This document shows positions 16,701 through 25,056 of a DNA stretch of 64,000 bases, in pieces (the first letter of the stretch is position 1; the number at the start of each line of letters is the position of its first letter). A program made the translations under genes and the position numbers. Under the pieces are notes generated by a model that saw nothing but the letters and a program-made list of their open reading frames with translations, searched no databases and had not been told where the DNA came from. Origin of the DNA: a virus; IMG/VR virus record IMGVR_UViG_3300027762_000009, positions 1 to 64,000 of that record, one strand, 5' to 3'.

Positions 16701-17612
16701 TTAAGCATTATCTAATGCATAAAGGGTAGTCATGGTAGGATTATCAATCCATAAACCCTTTAAGGCACTTCCAAATCTATGTTTAGCTGCAATATGCGCT
16801 CCTCCGTAAAAACCTCCTTCAAGATATAAACGACGAATAATAGTACCGCCATCCTGAGGTATTTTATCTAAATAACCAACTACGTCAACTAAACCCCGCA
16901 CATCTCCTGAAAGTTTACCAGGTAACATAGGTTCATAGTGAAATTGCTTTCTAGCATCCTGTTCAAAATCTCTACCGCAGATAAATAAACTATTTACAGG
17001 AAGATCACGATACCTTCTTACTAAGAATTGAATCATCTCTCTAGATTTACCCCACTCTGAAAATTGTGCTGCATCTGGCTCCGCATCTAATTTCTGTTTC
17101 AACGGATCAATACCTAATAATTGATACATACAATATTTTTGTGCTTCTGTAAGGGAATCAGTAATAACAGTTCTAAATTTCTTAGGCTCGGGAATTAGCG
17201 CGGCCATTTTCTTTTCATCTTGCAAATCACCTGGTGCGAAACCCTTAATTTGTCCTTCTAATTTACGTAAACTAACTAAATCATTACTGTCTCTAAATTG
17301 TACATGAAGTTTCATAAATTCATAGATATAACTATATTGCTTGTAGTTTTGTACTGGAATAACTAAAATATGCTTATTAGGGTTAATATCCATCTTTTTA
17401 CATAACTTAGCAATCTCGCGCAAACTTTTTTCTCCCCCTTCAAGGGATATATACAATATGTCGCGCATTTCTTCAGCTAATACAGCAGAACCAGCTAACC
17501 AAGTCTTACCTACTCCAAAATCGCCATAAAATAAAGCATTCATCCAACTAAAAGATTCTTCAATATCTCTACCTAAAATTAAAGGTATTGCTGTTGGTGT
17601 TGTCATATTCAT
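16701..17612 (-). CDS. RecA-like AAA ATPase (Sak4-type single-strand annealing/recombination protein)
   Basis: 303 residues, ATG behind AGGAGGAAACAGT, overlapping the upstream gene's stop (ATGA). It has Walker A GDFGVGKT (30-37), LYISLEGGEKSLREI, a Walker-B-like TVITDSLTEA, and a late sensor-type LFICGRD. This matches the AAA_24/Sak4 group of phage recombinases, small RecA-fold ATPases working with a DUF669 or SSB-like partner encoded nearby, as here. Likely roles are strand annealing and repair during replication. Confidence 0.82.
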   Translation of the reverse strand: MNMTTPTAIPLILGRDIEESFSWMNALFYGDFGVGKTWLAGSAVLAEEMRDILYISLEGGEKSLREIAKLCKKMDINPNKHILVIPVQNYKQYSYIYEFMKLHVQFRDSNDLVSLRKLEGQIKGFAPGDLQDEKKMAALIPEPKKFRTVITDSLTEAQKYCMYQLLGIDPLKQKLDAEPDAAQFSEWGKSREMIQFLVRRYRDLPVNSLFICGRDFEQDARKQFHYEPMLPGKLSGDVRGLVDVVGYLDKIPQDGGTIIRRLYLEGGFYGGAHIAAKHRFGSALKGLWIDNPTMTTLYALDNA

Positions 17613-18016
17613 ACTGTTTCCTCCTGTTTGTTATTTTTGTGTATGGTAATACATTTTTGTATCCAATCTTGATACACATCCTTCGCTCTCTTACCCGATC
17701 TGAGATCTAGTATGAATCCCGCGATTTCATTATGAAATTCATAAATAAATTCTTTATATGGATCCAATAACACAGTAGGTTTAGTCATTAGCTTTGTTTC
17801 AGATACCATAGTGGGGTGTATTATTTGTCCATCACATAAAGATACACGTAATCCTTTAGTAATATCTTCCAAAAACCCAAGTAATGCATTACTATCATCT
17901 ATTAATGCATTGTGCATAGTTACTAAAGAATTATATGCTTTAACTTCTTTTCCATATTTACCTCTTACCTCACATACAGCACATGCGGGAATACTTCCCA
18001 TAACTTCTTTTTCCAT
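17609..18016 (-). CDS. Unknown protein with CxxC near the start
   Basis: 135 residues, ATG behind GAGGAGGAATAGATA. One CAVC pair near residue 12 could be half of a metal site. The remainder is mixed helix and strand without a recognisable signature. Its stop overlaps the Sak4-like start, so the two are co-translated, hinting at a recombination-related role. No firm function. Confidence 0.6.
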   Translation of the reverse strand: MEKEVMGSIPACAVCEVRGKYGKEVKAYNSLVTMHNALIDDSNALLGFLEDITKGLRVSLCDGQIIHPTMVSETKLMTKPTVLLDPYKEFIYEFHNEIAGFILDLRSGKRAKDVYQDWIQKCITIHKNNKQEETV

Positions 18017-18019
18017 TAT

Positions 18020-18160
18020 CTATTCCTCCTCTACATTATTTTCTTTTATGTTTTCACTTTCACATATCACACAAGTTGGTATTTCATGTTCCCCAAAATA
18101 TTCAAACCATTCTTGTTTACACTCTTTACATATCCATCCATTACTTGGTAAATATAACAT
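18020..18160 (-). CDS. 46-residue zinc-ribbon protein
   Basis: A small frame with ATG at 18160 preceded by AAGGAGGAGTAGTT. The product starts MLYLPSNGW and has two CxxC knuckles: ICKEC (residues 10-14) and CVIC (30-33), about 16 residues apart, a classic zinc ribbon. It fits exactly between the nuclease gene and the preceding unknown gene. Probably a small nucleic-acid- or protein-binding factor. Confidence 0.7.
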   Translation of the reverse strand: MLYLPSNGWICKECKQEWFEYFGEHEIPTCVICESENIKENNVEEE

Positions 18161-18162
18161 AA

Positions 18163-19524
18163 CTACTCCTCCTTAGTCTTATTATCATCAGGTAATATAA
18201 TATTTATACCGTCAAAATCAATATCAAAATCATCTTCTATTACTACGCCCTCTTTTATCATTTCATTGATTTTCATTCGCCACTCTTCTTTTTGCCCATC
18301 TTCTTGTCTTGGTCTTGCTTCGTATTCATTATCAAGAATTAAAGCTACTTCACTATTACGACCATCATCAATAGCTAAACAAACGTGACGTAAAGGACAG
18401 TCCCAAATACAATCTCTGGTAGGATTCGGATATAAATATAAATCAGAATTAAGCATTAATTGAAGTTCTCCCATTATATGTCTATATGTGGCTTCTAATT
18501 GTTCTTTATTACGTTGAATAAAATCCCATCTAATAAATCTATCACCCTCAGGAGTTTCCTGCTCAGCTAGATGGTTTAAAAAATCTATATATTTCATAGG
18601 GGCTTTCTGCACAGAACCAAATTCATTAATTAATTCTTGTCTAACAAGATAATGTGTAGTCTTTTGTTTCTTATCCACACTTAATTCACCGCTTTTTAGC
18701 CGTTTAGGTTTTTTAGCAATATCTTTAGTTAGTTGCAAATAAACAAAGCCATATATAGGATGCCCAAACCATTTTTCCGCTGCCCATAAATAAGCACTAA
18801 TCTGGTCATCTGTGTCTAATTTATTTGTATCTGCTCCTTTAGCGGTCTTATAGTCAAGAATCCACCAGCGTCCATAACGATCTATTACAAGTCTATCCAT
18901 AGTACCATGATAATAAATAGGTACTATCTTAATAGGTATTTCTTTTCCTTTATGCATATAAGTATATTCTGGTTCCTGATCAGCAAGCCTAAACATATCA
19001 AAGGCATTCTGGTTTATTAACTGTGGATCTCCTTCCTTATATTCACAGATAATTTCTTCTGTCTTAGCATTTACTATTACTTTAATATCCAGGTCAATAA
19101 AAAAACGTTGCTCTACTGCAGGCTTAGCTCCTTCACTGAAAGGAACACAAGGTTTATTATTTTCGTTTAACCATAGTGTTTGGAAATCCCATTGTTTGTT
19201 ATATCGTGGATACCAATCTAAGAAGTATGTTAACATTGCTATTCCCAAATCATATGCGTCTTCCGCTCCATCAGGTAATGTATCCTTATCAAATGCATTG
19301 TAATATGCCTTGAATGCTTTTCTTGGATCACCAAAATAATTATAACTAAAATAGTCTTCCATAGCGAAATGTATCGCGGAACCGAACCAAAAATGTATAT
19401 TCTGTTCAGTCCCTTTTCTTTGTAAGTTTCCTTTAAGAGACGATTGCCATCCCCATTTACGTAAACAACGTCTAAAAACACGTCTATCTGAAGTTCTTAT
19501 AGTAAATTTACTTAAATTGTCCAT
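18163..19524 (-). CDS. PD-(D/E)XK nuclease of the RecB/Cas4 type
   Basis: 453 residues, ATG behind GGGGAGGGAAAATT. The nuclease core is visible around residues 208-245: HGTMDRLVID, then WWILDYKTAKG and DDQISAYLWAA (motifs D, DxK and QxxxY). An early cysteine (RRCLRKW, near 20) and a late set (CIWDCPLRHVC, near 380-390) could hold a 4Fe-4S cluster as in AddB/Cas4 nucleases. It likely resects DNA ends for the adjacent Sak4-like recombinase and SNF2 helicase. A dedicated phage promoter lies directly upstream. Confidence 0.8.
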   Translation of the reverse strand: MDNLSKFTIRTSDRRVFRRCLRKWGWQSSLKGNLQRKGTEQNIHFWFGSAIHFAMEDYFSYNYFGDPRKAFKAYYNAFDKDTLPDGAEDAYDLGIAMLTYFLDWYPRYNKQWDFQTLWLNENNKPCVPFSEGAKPAVEQRFFIDLDIKVIVNAKTEEIICEYKEGDPQLINQNAFDMFRLADQEPEYTYMHKGKEIPIKIVPIYYHGTMDRLVIDRYGRWWILDYKTAKGADTNKLDTDDQISAYLWAAEKWFGHPIYGFVYLQLTKDIAKKPKRLKSGELSVDKKQKTTHYLVRQELINEFGSVQKAPMKYIDFLNHLAEQETPEGDRFIRWDFIQRNKEQLEATYRHIMGELQLMLNSDLYLYPNPTRDCIWDCPLRHVCLAIDDGRNSEVALILDNEYEARPRQEDGQKEEWRMKINEMIKEGVVIEDDFDIDFDGINIILPDDNKTKEE

Positions 19525-19560
19525 AAATAATTTTCCCTCCCCTAATTTGATTTGTATTCA

Positions 19561-19600
19561 TATTATTATAATATTGAAATAAAAAAGATTTTTAACGAGG
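19561..19600 (-). promoter_or_regulatory. Phage extended promoter copy
   Basis: On the - strand it reads CGTTAAAAATCTTTTTTAT, then TTCAATATTATAATAATAT. The nuclease gene starts about 35 bases downstream with its ribosome site between. Confidence 0.7.
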
Positions 19601-19604
19601 TTAA

Positions 19605-21011
19605 TCATTTTAATTTTAGTTCCTGCCTGCGATTTATTTTAAAACGATTCAATAGCATTGTATATTGTTCCTCATTACCTATAGCCCAGTTACTAGCATC
19701 TTGTTTGTCATTTAATCTCTGCGCCACATCTTCATCAACAGTATTTCTATGCATGAAATAATAAATATTGACAAAATGTTTTTGTCCAAAACGATGAAGT
19801 CTATCTTCAGATTGTACATTTTGATTAAAGTCCCATTCATATCCTAAGAAAAAGGCATGCGATGCCTCCGTAGCATGAAAAGATGCACCACTCTTAATAA
19901 CACATATAAGTATTTTTTTGTTACTTTTATTCTTTTGAAATTCCTGCCACTCATCAGCAAATTTTTGTGCCGTCATACCACCCGATATTGTATATACTTT
20001 AATATCTTTCATACTCTTATGGATAGCTTCTTGGATATGTGGTATTACTTTCCTAAAAGGCGTAAATACTACAAATGATTGACCAGATTCAATTAAATCC
20101 TTACCCATGATAATTAATTGTTCCAAAGCAGCTCCGGTCGATTTTAAACCCAACATAGCAGGACAAGTAAGCAATTGACGTAGTCTTAAAATTAAAGACA
20201 TCATATTGGGTGTAATTAAAGCGGAATCCTCTAACTCTAAATACATATTTGTAACTAAATTGTTATATGCTTTTTCTTGTTCTTCATCCATGTCAACATA
20301 TATAATCTGCCTTTGCTTTCCGGGTAAATCTTTAAGTACTTCATCTTTTGTTCTACGCAACATGTATTCTTTAAGCATATTACGAAAAGACTCTATATTC
20401 TTTGGTCTTCTTTCAATACTCTTACCAAAAGGAGTATCAATCGTAATACAATATTTATTAACAAACTGCCAGTAACTTTTAAAATTAGCCTTATCAATCA
20501 TGGACAAAGGTGCATATAAATCAATCACACCTTGACGGATTGGCGTACCAGTGAGTAGATAAACATAAGGAATATTCCGCGCGAATTTTTCGAACGCCGT
20601 GTAAGTTTGCGATTTATGGTTAAGCAAACCGGATACGTGTATTTCATCTGCCACTAACCCATGTATATTTGGATCAAGCTTTACAATTTCGTCGAGCATA
20701 CCATACGTTGTAATTAAATAACCACCCTGGTACGATTCCCAAAGCTTTGCTCTTTTGGCTAATGTTCCAGAATAAACAATACTGTCTTTTCCAAACCATT
20801 TCATAATTTCTTCTTTCCATACATATAAAGCAAACTTAGGACAGAAAATTACACAATTAAAGTCTTTATCTTCCCATATTATTTCTAAAGCGGTTAAAGT
20901 TGTTACGGTTTTACCTAAGCCCATTTCATCATATACAAGACATTTTTGTTTATTACGTAAAAAATGAACCCCATCAATTTGATAGGGCCTAAGTTTATCA
21001 GATATTACCAT
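19605..21011 (-). CDS. SNF2-family DNA helicase/translocase
   Basis: 468 residues. Motif I DEMGLGKT (28-35) follows the Q-motif-like LRPYQIDGV. Motif II is the unusual DEIH (122-125), then LLTGTPIR (motif III), and the C-terminal helicase half carries SEDRLHRFGQKHFVNIYYF. Length is standard for phage SNF2 proteins. It probably remodels or unwinds DNA in replication or recombination. Its start overlaps the preceding gene by seven bases. Confidence 0.88.
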   Translation of the reverse strand: MVISDKLRPYQIDGVHFLRNKQKCLVYDEMGLGKTVTTLTALEIIWEDKDFNCVIFCPKFALYVWKEEIMKWFGKDSIVYSGTLAKRAKLWESYQGGYLITTYGMLDEIVKLDPNIHGLVADEIHVSGLLNHKSQTYTAFEKFARNIPYVYLLTGTPIRQGVIDLYAPLSMIDKANFKSYWQFVNKYCITIDTPFGKSIERRPKNIESFRNMLKEYMLRRTKDEVLKDLPGKQRQIIYVDMDEEQEKAYNNLVTNMYLELEDSALITPNMMSLILRLRQLLTCPAMLGLKSTGAALEQLIIMGKDLIESGQSFVVFTPFRKVIPHIQEAIHKSMKDIKVYTISGGMTAQKFADEWQEFQKNKSNKKILICVIKSGASFHATEASHAFFLGYEWDFNQNVQSEDRLHRFGQKHFVNIYYFMHRNTVDEDVAQRLNDKQDASNWAIGNEEQYTMLLNRFKINRRQELKLK

Positions 21012-21361
21012 CTTTTACCTCCTTTTACCTCCATATAATTCATAAGGAACTTAATTATATCTTTTCTATCAGTACACAATTGCATTGTGGTACCATCTTT
21101 AAAATAAATATCGCAATCCAATTCTATTGATTTACGATTCATGAGTGCCATAGTAATAGCTCCTCCCACACCTGCAACAACAGCACCTACTAAGGATGAA
21201 GAACATGAACTATAGAAACTGGATCCATTACTACTAACTTTTATTATCTTTACTCCGACAATCTTATCATTAAGATCGTCATACTTAAATAAACCAGTAA
21301 CGCCTATTAAATCTCCTCCCATTAACATTACTTTACTGTATTTACCTTTTACGTCTAACAC
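21005..21361 (-). CDS. Unknown protein with glycine-rich hydrophobic segment
   Basis: GTG start at 21361 with AAGGAG eight bases upstream; 118 residues. Residues 54-76 (SSLVGAVVAGVGGAITMAL) form a Gly-rich hydrophobic stretch resembling a glycine zipper or membrane helix. The flanks look like small beta domains, the last with cysteines. Coupled to the SNF2 gene by overlap. No family recognised. Confidence 0.6.
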   Translation of the reverse strand: MLDVKGKYSKVMLMGGDLIGVTGLFKYDDLNDKIVGVKIIKVSSNGSSFYSSCSSSLVGAVVAGVGGAITMALMNRKSIELDCDIYFKDGTTMQLCTDRKDIIKFLMNYMEVKGGKRW

Positions 21362-21437
21362 AGCAACAGCTCCTTCCTATTTTGAAATGTCCTCTGTATT
21401 TCCTCGGGCTTGGAACCGACCTCGGCTACATTACATA

Positions 21438-21481
21438 GAGGAATGAGTTTGATGATAGGAAGCCGCGCGAACTCATCCCTC
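21438..21481 (-). promoter_or_regulatory. Leader hairpin downstream of spoVG
   Basis: On the - strand GAGGGATGAGTT (21481-21470) pairs with AACTCATTCCTC (21449-21438), 12 bp with one G-U, around a 20-nt loop rich in CGCGCGG. A second smaller fold follows near 21385-21425 (TCGG...CCGA). It lies in the 131-base gap between spoVG and the next gene and resembles the hairpins at 13707-13737 and 16525-16559. Possible mRNA processing or stability element. Confidence 0.5.
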
Positions 21482-21492
21482 TCTCTATTATC

Positions 21493-21750
21493 CTAATCTA
21501 TTGAAACGATATACTTCTCTAAAATTATCTTTTCAATTCTTTGTCTAACTGCACTGTTGATAGGATGTGCTACATCTCTATATTCTCCTTCTGGCGTTTG
21601 TCTGTTAGGCATTGATATAAATAACTCTCCATTATTTTCAATTATCTTAATATCACGTACTACAAATTCATTATCAATTGAAATAGATACCACTGCCTTC
21701 ATTTTATGCCCATTTTCTATTTTCCTGATTCGTACATCTGTAATTTCCAT
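21493..21750 (-). CDS. spoVG: SpoVG regulatory protein
   Basis: 85 residues. The sequence follows host SpoVG almost end to end: [57 protein letters not shown] and [18 protein letters not shown]. SpoVG is a small site-specific DNA/RNA-binding regulator affecting sporulation, capsule and virulence genes in Firmicutes. The gene sits in the early operon close to a phage sigma factor. A phage copy may adjust host sporulation or act on phage transcripts; that role is inference. Confidence 0.93.
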   Translation of the reverse strand: MEITDVRIRKIENGHKMKAVVSISIDNEFVVRDIKIIENNGELFISMPNRQTPEGEYRDVAHPINSAVRQRIEKIILEKYIVSID

Positions 21751-21751
21751 T

Positions 21752-21988
21752 TTATTGACCTCCTCTACGTATTTGGTATGCTCGCTTTACTGCTTTGAAT
21801 TCTGGATCATTTAACTTTAAATCACATACGCAAGTCAATGCAAATGCAAGACCCTTCATTTCATATTGGAGCGACATAAATCTTTCTGACTTCCTTGTAG
21901 GATCTAAACTCCTTTGTATCTCTATCAGGACATTCAGTCGTTCATGAATACGCTCTTTTGCATTTTGACCCGCTACATATTTTCTCAC
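21752..21988 (-). CDS. Unknown 78-residue protein
   Basis: ATG at 21988 behind AAGGAGGAAGAC. Helical and basic ([20 protein letters not shown]), with no recognised domain. Its 5' end overlaps the upstream gene by 47 bases in another frame; both have good ribosome sites, so overlapping genes are likely. It ends just before spoVG. Confidence 0.55.
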   Translation of the reverse strand: MRKYVAGQNAKERIHERLNVLIEIQRSLDPTRKSERFMSLQYEMKGLAFALTCVCDLKLNDPEFKAVKRAYQIRRGGQ

Positions 21989-22163
21989 GCATGTCTTCCT
22001 CCTTTGCCTGTTTCGTTAAAGTATCAACGAGTACTTGAGCGGTAGCCATACGGGCTATAGCATAGTCTATTAAATGCTCTTCTGCAATACTAAAGTACGA
22101 TTGTGCTTGTTGTAATTCTTTAATAGCTTCTTGTAATCCTTCTTTAATGCTTACTTTACGCAC
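21942..22163 (-). CDS. Unknown 73-residue helical protein
   Basis: GTG start at 22163 with GGGGAGG seven bases upstream. The first 55 residues look like one or two long helices (LQEAIKELQQAQSYFSIAEE). The tail is cysteine/lysine-rich. It overlaps the next gene. No family recognised. Confidence 0.5.
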   Translation of the reverse strand: MRKVSIKEGLQEAIKELQQAQSYFSIAEEHLIDYAIARMATAQVLVDTLTKQAKEEDMREKICSGSKCKRAYS

Positions 22164-22385
22164 CTAAATTCCTCCCCTCTTGTTCCAATATTCTATTTCG
22201 ACATATAAAATTAAAAGTAATACTATACTTAATATAGGTATCCATAAAAAAGAGAATACCCATAACCAAGTCCAGGTAATAATATTACCCAATTTTAAGC
22301 CTATAAAAACTATTTGTAATAAACCAAGCAAAAGACATAGTATAGCGCCACAACCCCTTCTTGGATTATCATCATTATCATACAT
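22164..22385 (-). CDS. Small membrane protein with two transmembrane helices
   Basis: 73 residues. Two hydrophobic helices are plain: GAILCLLLGLLQIVFIGLKL (about 13-32) and WVFSFLWIPILSIVLLLILY (about 42-61), with a charged N-terminus. It is one of few membrane proteins in the early block. Function unknown; membrane modification or superinfection control are possibilities. Confidence 0.6.
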   Translation of the reverse strand: MYDNDDNPRRGCGAILCLLLGLLQIVFIGLKLGNIITWTWLWVFSFLWIPILSIVLLLILYVEIEYWNKRGGI

Positions 22386-22387
22386 AT

Positions 22388-22657
22388 TTATTCCTCCAAC
22401 ATCTTTAATAAATTAAAAATACCTCTACCTTTTTGTTTAGTACTCGGATAACCCTTCCCCAAACACCAATATCCTGTACTTGGCCAGAAATGATAATTTA
22501 TTCCTGTTTTAGAATAGACACGTACAAAACCATTTACACCTTCTTCAAAACGTATATCATTCTGTATTAACTTTTGTATGGATGCATCATAATTACGTTT
22601 TTTCTTGTCCCTAGAATATTCACGCATAACTTTAAAAGTTTCAGATGAGCTACTCAT
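22388..22657 (-). CDS. Unknown phage protein
   Basis: 89 residues, starting four bases inside the end of the RuvC-like gene (ATGA-type overlap). The C-terminal half has NGFVRVYSKTGINYHFWPSTGYW, a pattern I have seen in small phage proteins of unknown function. The N-terminal half is basic and helical. Co-translated with the resolvase. Confidence 0.55.
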   Translation of the reverse strand: MSSSSETFKVMREYSRDKKKRNYDASIQKLIQNDIRFEEGVNGFVRVYSKTGINYHFWPSTGYWCLGKGYPSTKQKGRGIFNLLKMLEE

Positions 22658-23145
22658 AAGATATCTTCACCTCTTTTGTAAAATAACAAAAAATATAGTC
22701 CATGCCTTATAGCATCACGTGAATGCTTCATACCCTCTTTCCAAAAACCCCATTCTTTTAATTTTCGATCAGTTACGAATGCTTTTGCTTGAGAAGCCAT
22801 TTGATATTGCACTGGCCTATGATGCTTCCAACAATGATAATCTATAGCACCAATTAATCTTAAAGTAGGTATTGCACTAAAACTATGTCTATCTAATTTA
22901 TGTTGGTATACTCTGTAATTTTCACATACTACGAAGTCATGTTCTTGACTCATTAATATTTCTTCTAAGTTATTCCAAAGTAAATCATCTTTGTTTACGG
23001 TCGCAGTCTGTCCCCAACTAGTTAATTTAGACCCATGAAAAATAGCATATCCAGTTGTTTCACCTGGATCTAAACATAATAAACTAACTGGTACCTTATC
23101 ATCTTTACGTGAGAGATTAAATAATTCTTCCCATTTAATCGACAT
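22654..23145 (-). CDS. RuvC-like (RNase H fold) Holliday-junction resolvase
   Basis: I start at ATG 23145 (MSIKWEEL); an upstream in-frame GTG lies within the ribosome-site region. 163 residues. The fold signature is LLCLDPGETTGYAIF (first Asp), DFVVCENYRVYQHK (Glu), PTLRLIGAIDYHC and a C-terminal HSRDAIRHGLYFL (Asp). This is the usual layout of phage RuvC-like resolvases, which cut branched DNA before packaging. It overlaps the end of the sigma-factor gene. Confidence 0.75.
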   Translation of the reverse strand: MSIKWEELFNLSRKDDKVPVSLLCLDPGETTGYAIFHGSKLTSWGQTATVNKDDLLWNNLEEILMSQEHDFVVCENYRVYQHKLDRHSFSAIPTLRLIGAIDYHCWKHHRPVQYQMASQAKAFVTDRKLKEWGFWKEGMKHSRDAIRHGLYFLLFYKRGEDIL

Positions 23146-23839
23146 AATATCCCATCTCCTCACACTTTTCTTTAATTTTTTGTATTACCCTTTGATGTCT
23201 TGTTCTTACATTTTGTATAGACATTCCTAAAATATCCGCCATTTGACTCATATTAAAGCGGGTTTTTTGTGATACTTCTCTAGCAGACTCAGACAAATAA
23301 CGTAATTCAAGCAAAGTCCATTTCTCTAAATCAATCTTAGTATTTTGTCCCTTAGTTGCATTAGCTATCTCCTTTATGCAAGGTTGAATTACCACATCAA
23401 ATAAACTAACCAAATCATTCTCTTCAATAATATTATTGAACTGTTCTTCGGAAAGTAAATCAGCAACAAGATCTGCATTACTAATTTCATGGCCATCTAC
23501 TAATATAAATGCATTAAGATATACCATCTTATCATTCAATATATTTTCGATCAATGTAGATGCATATCTATGTTGCCTATGCAATTCCCGTTCAATACAA
23601 AAACATGCGTAGGATGCAAAAGGCACCCCACGCTCTTCTTTGAATGTATCAACCGCAACTATTAACCCCATACAGCCTGCTTGATACTGATCATCAGAAT
23701 AAGGTCTCCATTTCTTTAACACATGGGAAACTAACTTCAAATTTTCTTCAACTATCGTATTACGATATAACAGTGCCTTTTCTTCTTCAGCCTTCATCCT
23801 TCTAAATAAATTCAATGTTCTTTCCTGGTGCAAATTCAT
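23135..23839 (-). CDS. Sigma-70 family RNA polymerase sigma factor
   Basis: I start at ATG 23839 (MNLHQERTL) because GGAGGAGG is upstream; a TTG 45 bases earlier is an alternative. 234 residues. Region 2 is clear: ENLKLVSHVLKKW, YQAGCMGLIVAVDTF and FASYACFCIERELHRQHR. Region 4 is a C-terminal HTH (MSQMADILGMSIQNVRTRHQ). The region 2 style resembles sporulation/flagellar-type sigma factors more than housekeeping ones. It may direct host polymerase to the phage's extended promoters, or interfere with sporulation; both are inference. Confidence 0.8.
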   Translation of the reverse strand: MNLHQERTLNLFRRMKAEEEKALLYRNTIVEENLKLVSHVLKKWRPYSDDQYQAGCMGLIVAVDTFKEERGVPFASYACFCIERELHRQHRYASTLIENILNDKMVYLNAFILVDGHEISNADLVADLLSEEQFNNIIEENDLVSLFDVVIQPCIKEIANATKGQNTKIDLEKWTLLELRYLSESAREVSQKTRFNMSQMADILGMSIQNVRTRHQRVIQKIKEKCEEMGYYVD

Positions 23840-23865
23840 AATAGATTCCCGCCTCCTCCGTATAA

Positions 23866-24102
23866 TTACTTGTGCCGTATCCAAATTAAAGATATTTCTG
23901 CCAATAATGCCATTAAATCATTATCAATCGAATCTGCAAATTGATCCGCAATCAAATCCAGTTGATTGGATAAAGCTGCTAAACGATTTATCTGTACCTC
24001 CTTAAGATAAATTAAATGAAATTCATTTAAACAAAAATCATCTAACATATCCGCCAATTTTGTTGCCTCTTGCCATGATAGTTTCGCTTTAGTATTTTCC
24101 AT
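23866..24102 (-). CDS. Unknown 78-residue helical protein
   Basis: ATG at 24102 behind GGAAGGGGGTTCTTT. All-helical and acidic (LSWQEATKLADMLDDFCL), ending in WIRHK. First gene after a promoter candidate and just ahead of the sigma gene, so it might regulate it. No family recognised. Confidence 0.55.
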   Translation of the reverse strand: MENTKAKLSWQEATKLADMLDDFCLNEFHLIYLKEVQINRLAALSNQLDLIADQFADSIDNDLMALLAEISLIWIRHK

Positions 24103-24151
24103 AAAGAACCCCCTTCCTAAGGAACTAAAATTTAAAAAGTTATCTATTAAT

Positions 24152-24180
24152 ATTATATCATAAAAATATAAAAAATAACA
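24152..24180 (-). promoter_or_regulatory. Candidate promoter for the sigma-factor gene group
   Basis: On the - strand TATAAT (24157-24152) is preceded by a 17-base spacer and TGTTAT (24180-24175). The -10 is perfect and the -35 weak. It lies about 50 bases before the first gene of the group. Confidence 0.45.
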
Positions 24181-24198
24181 GCTATTTTGAAAAAAATA

Positions 24199-24945
24199 TT
24201 AAGAAAAAAGTTCTGGATGACTATCAACATATTTCTCAGCCTTTTTTATTACTTCTTCAACTTGTTGCGCAGATAAATTTCGTGCATCTTTCTCTTTACG
24301 TAAATTACAAAGGGTGTGTGTGCACGCAATATTGGTAAAACAATCGCTTCCGCCCAACACCACTGGTACGACATGGTCTAATTGTAAATTCTTTAGTACT
24401 GTAATTGATTCACCACAAAGATAACATATAGGATGTTCACCTACTCTATCCCTATCAATAACCCAATCTCTTTCATATTTGATTCCTTTATTAGTAGCTA
24501 ATAATTGTCGTCTTTTTTTGTGTGCCTTTCTCATTACTTTTTTACCTACTTTAGAATTATTATACTTTTTTTGTTTTTCCAATATAGTTTCTTTATTTTT
24601 CTGATAGTATTGTCGTCCTACTTCTTGCTTTCTTTCCTTATTTTGTTCATAATACTGCTTATAATCACGTTTATGTTTAGTTCTTTCATAAGATAATTGT
24701 GCCGTATTCTTTTGACACTGTTTGCAATTACCTGTACATTTATTCTTGGCATTGTTATTAACATTAAATAGGTAAAATTTCAATATTTGATGACAGCGTC
24801 CACATCTTTTGTAGCCCTCAGGAATTTCTGCATTTTCTGTTAATTCTAGAAAATCAGGGGACTGTAAATAAGCATCATTGTTGAGTACAATTTCCGCAAT
24901 TTCAAGTCGCTTTAATTGTTTTGCTTGTTCTTCTGTATAATGCAC
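24199..24945 (-). CDS. Free-standing HNH endonuclease with zinc-binding ends
   Basis: 248 residues, with AGGAGG upstream of ATG 24945. N-terminal zinc-type cysteines (RCGRCHQ...CTGNCKQC, about 42-75), a long charged coiled region with Lys/Glu repeats (about 85-140), then the HNH core: CYLCGESI, LQLDHVVPVVLGGSD and CTHTLCNLRKEKDARN. Such genes are usually homing endonucleases; in some phages an HNH protein aids packaging, but this one is in the early block. No intron is seen around it. It lies outside the tight gene coupling of the operon, flanked by a terminator and a promoter, which suggests insertion. Confidence 0.82.
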   Translation of the reverse strand: MHYTEEQAKQLKRLEIAEIVLNNDAYLQSPDFLELTENAEIPEGYKRCGRCHQILKFYLFNVNNNAKNKCTGNCKQCQKNTAQLSYERTKHKRDYKQYYEQNKERKQEVGRQYYQKNKETILEKQKKYNNSKVGKKVMRKAHKKRRQLLATNKGIKYERDWVIDRDRVGEHPICYLCGESITVLKNLQLDHVVPVVLGGSDCFTNIACTHTLCNLRKEKDARNLSAQQVEEVIKKAEKYVDSHPELFS

Positions 24946-24990
24946 ATGCTTATCCTCCTATACTATTATTCTCTCCGCATATACGTCAAA

Positions 24991-25024
24991 ATATAGCTGG
25001 CCCTTATGAACCAGCTATATTTAA
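24991..25024 (-). terminator. Terminator after the tandem-HTH gene
   Basis: ATATAGCTGG (24991-25000) pairs with CCAGCTATAT (25011-25020), perfect over 10 bp with a 10-nt loop. On the - strand a TTTTG tract follows. It ends the first leftward transcript. Confidence 0.7.
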
Positions 25025-25056
25025 AAGAAACAATATTATAAAAATTAATTTATTAT

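Noticed and set aside
21380-21440. tRNA-like arm (GGTTCCAAGCC on the - strand)
   Set aside because: No acceptor stem or anticodon arm can be drawn, and the TTCRA rule is broken.
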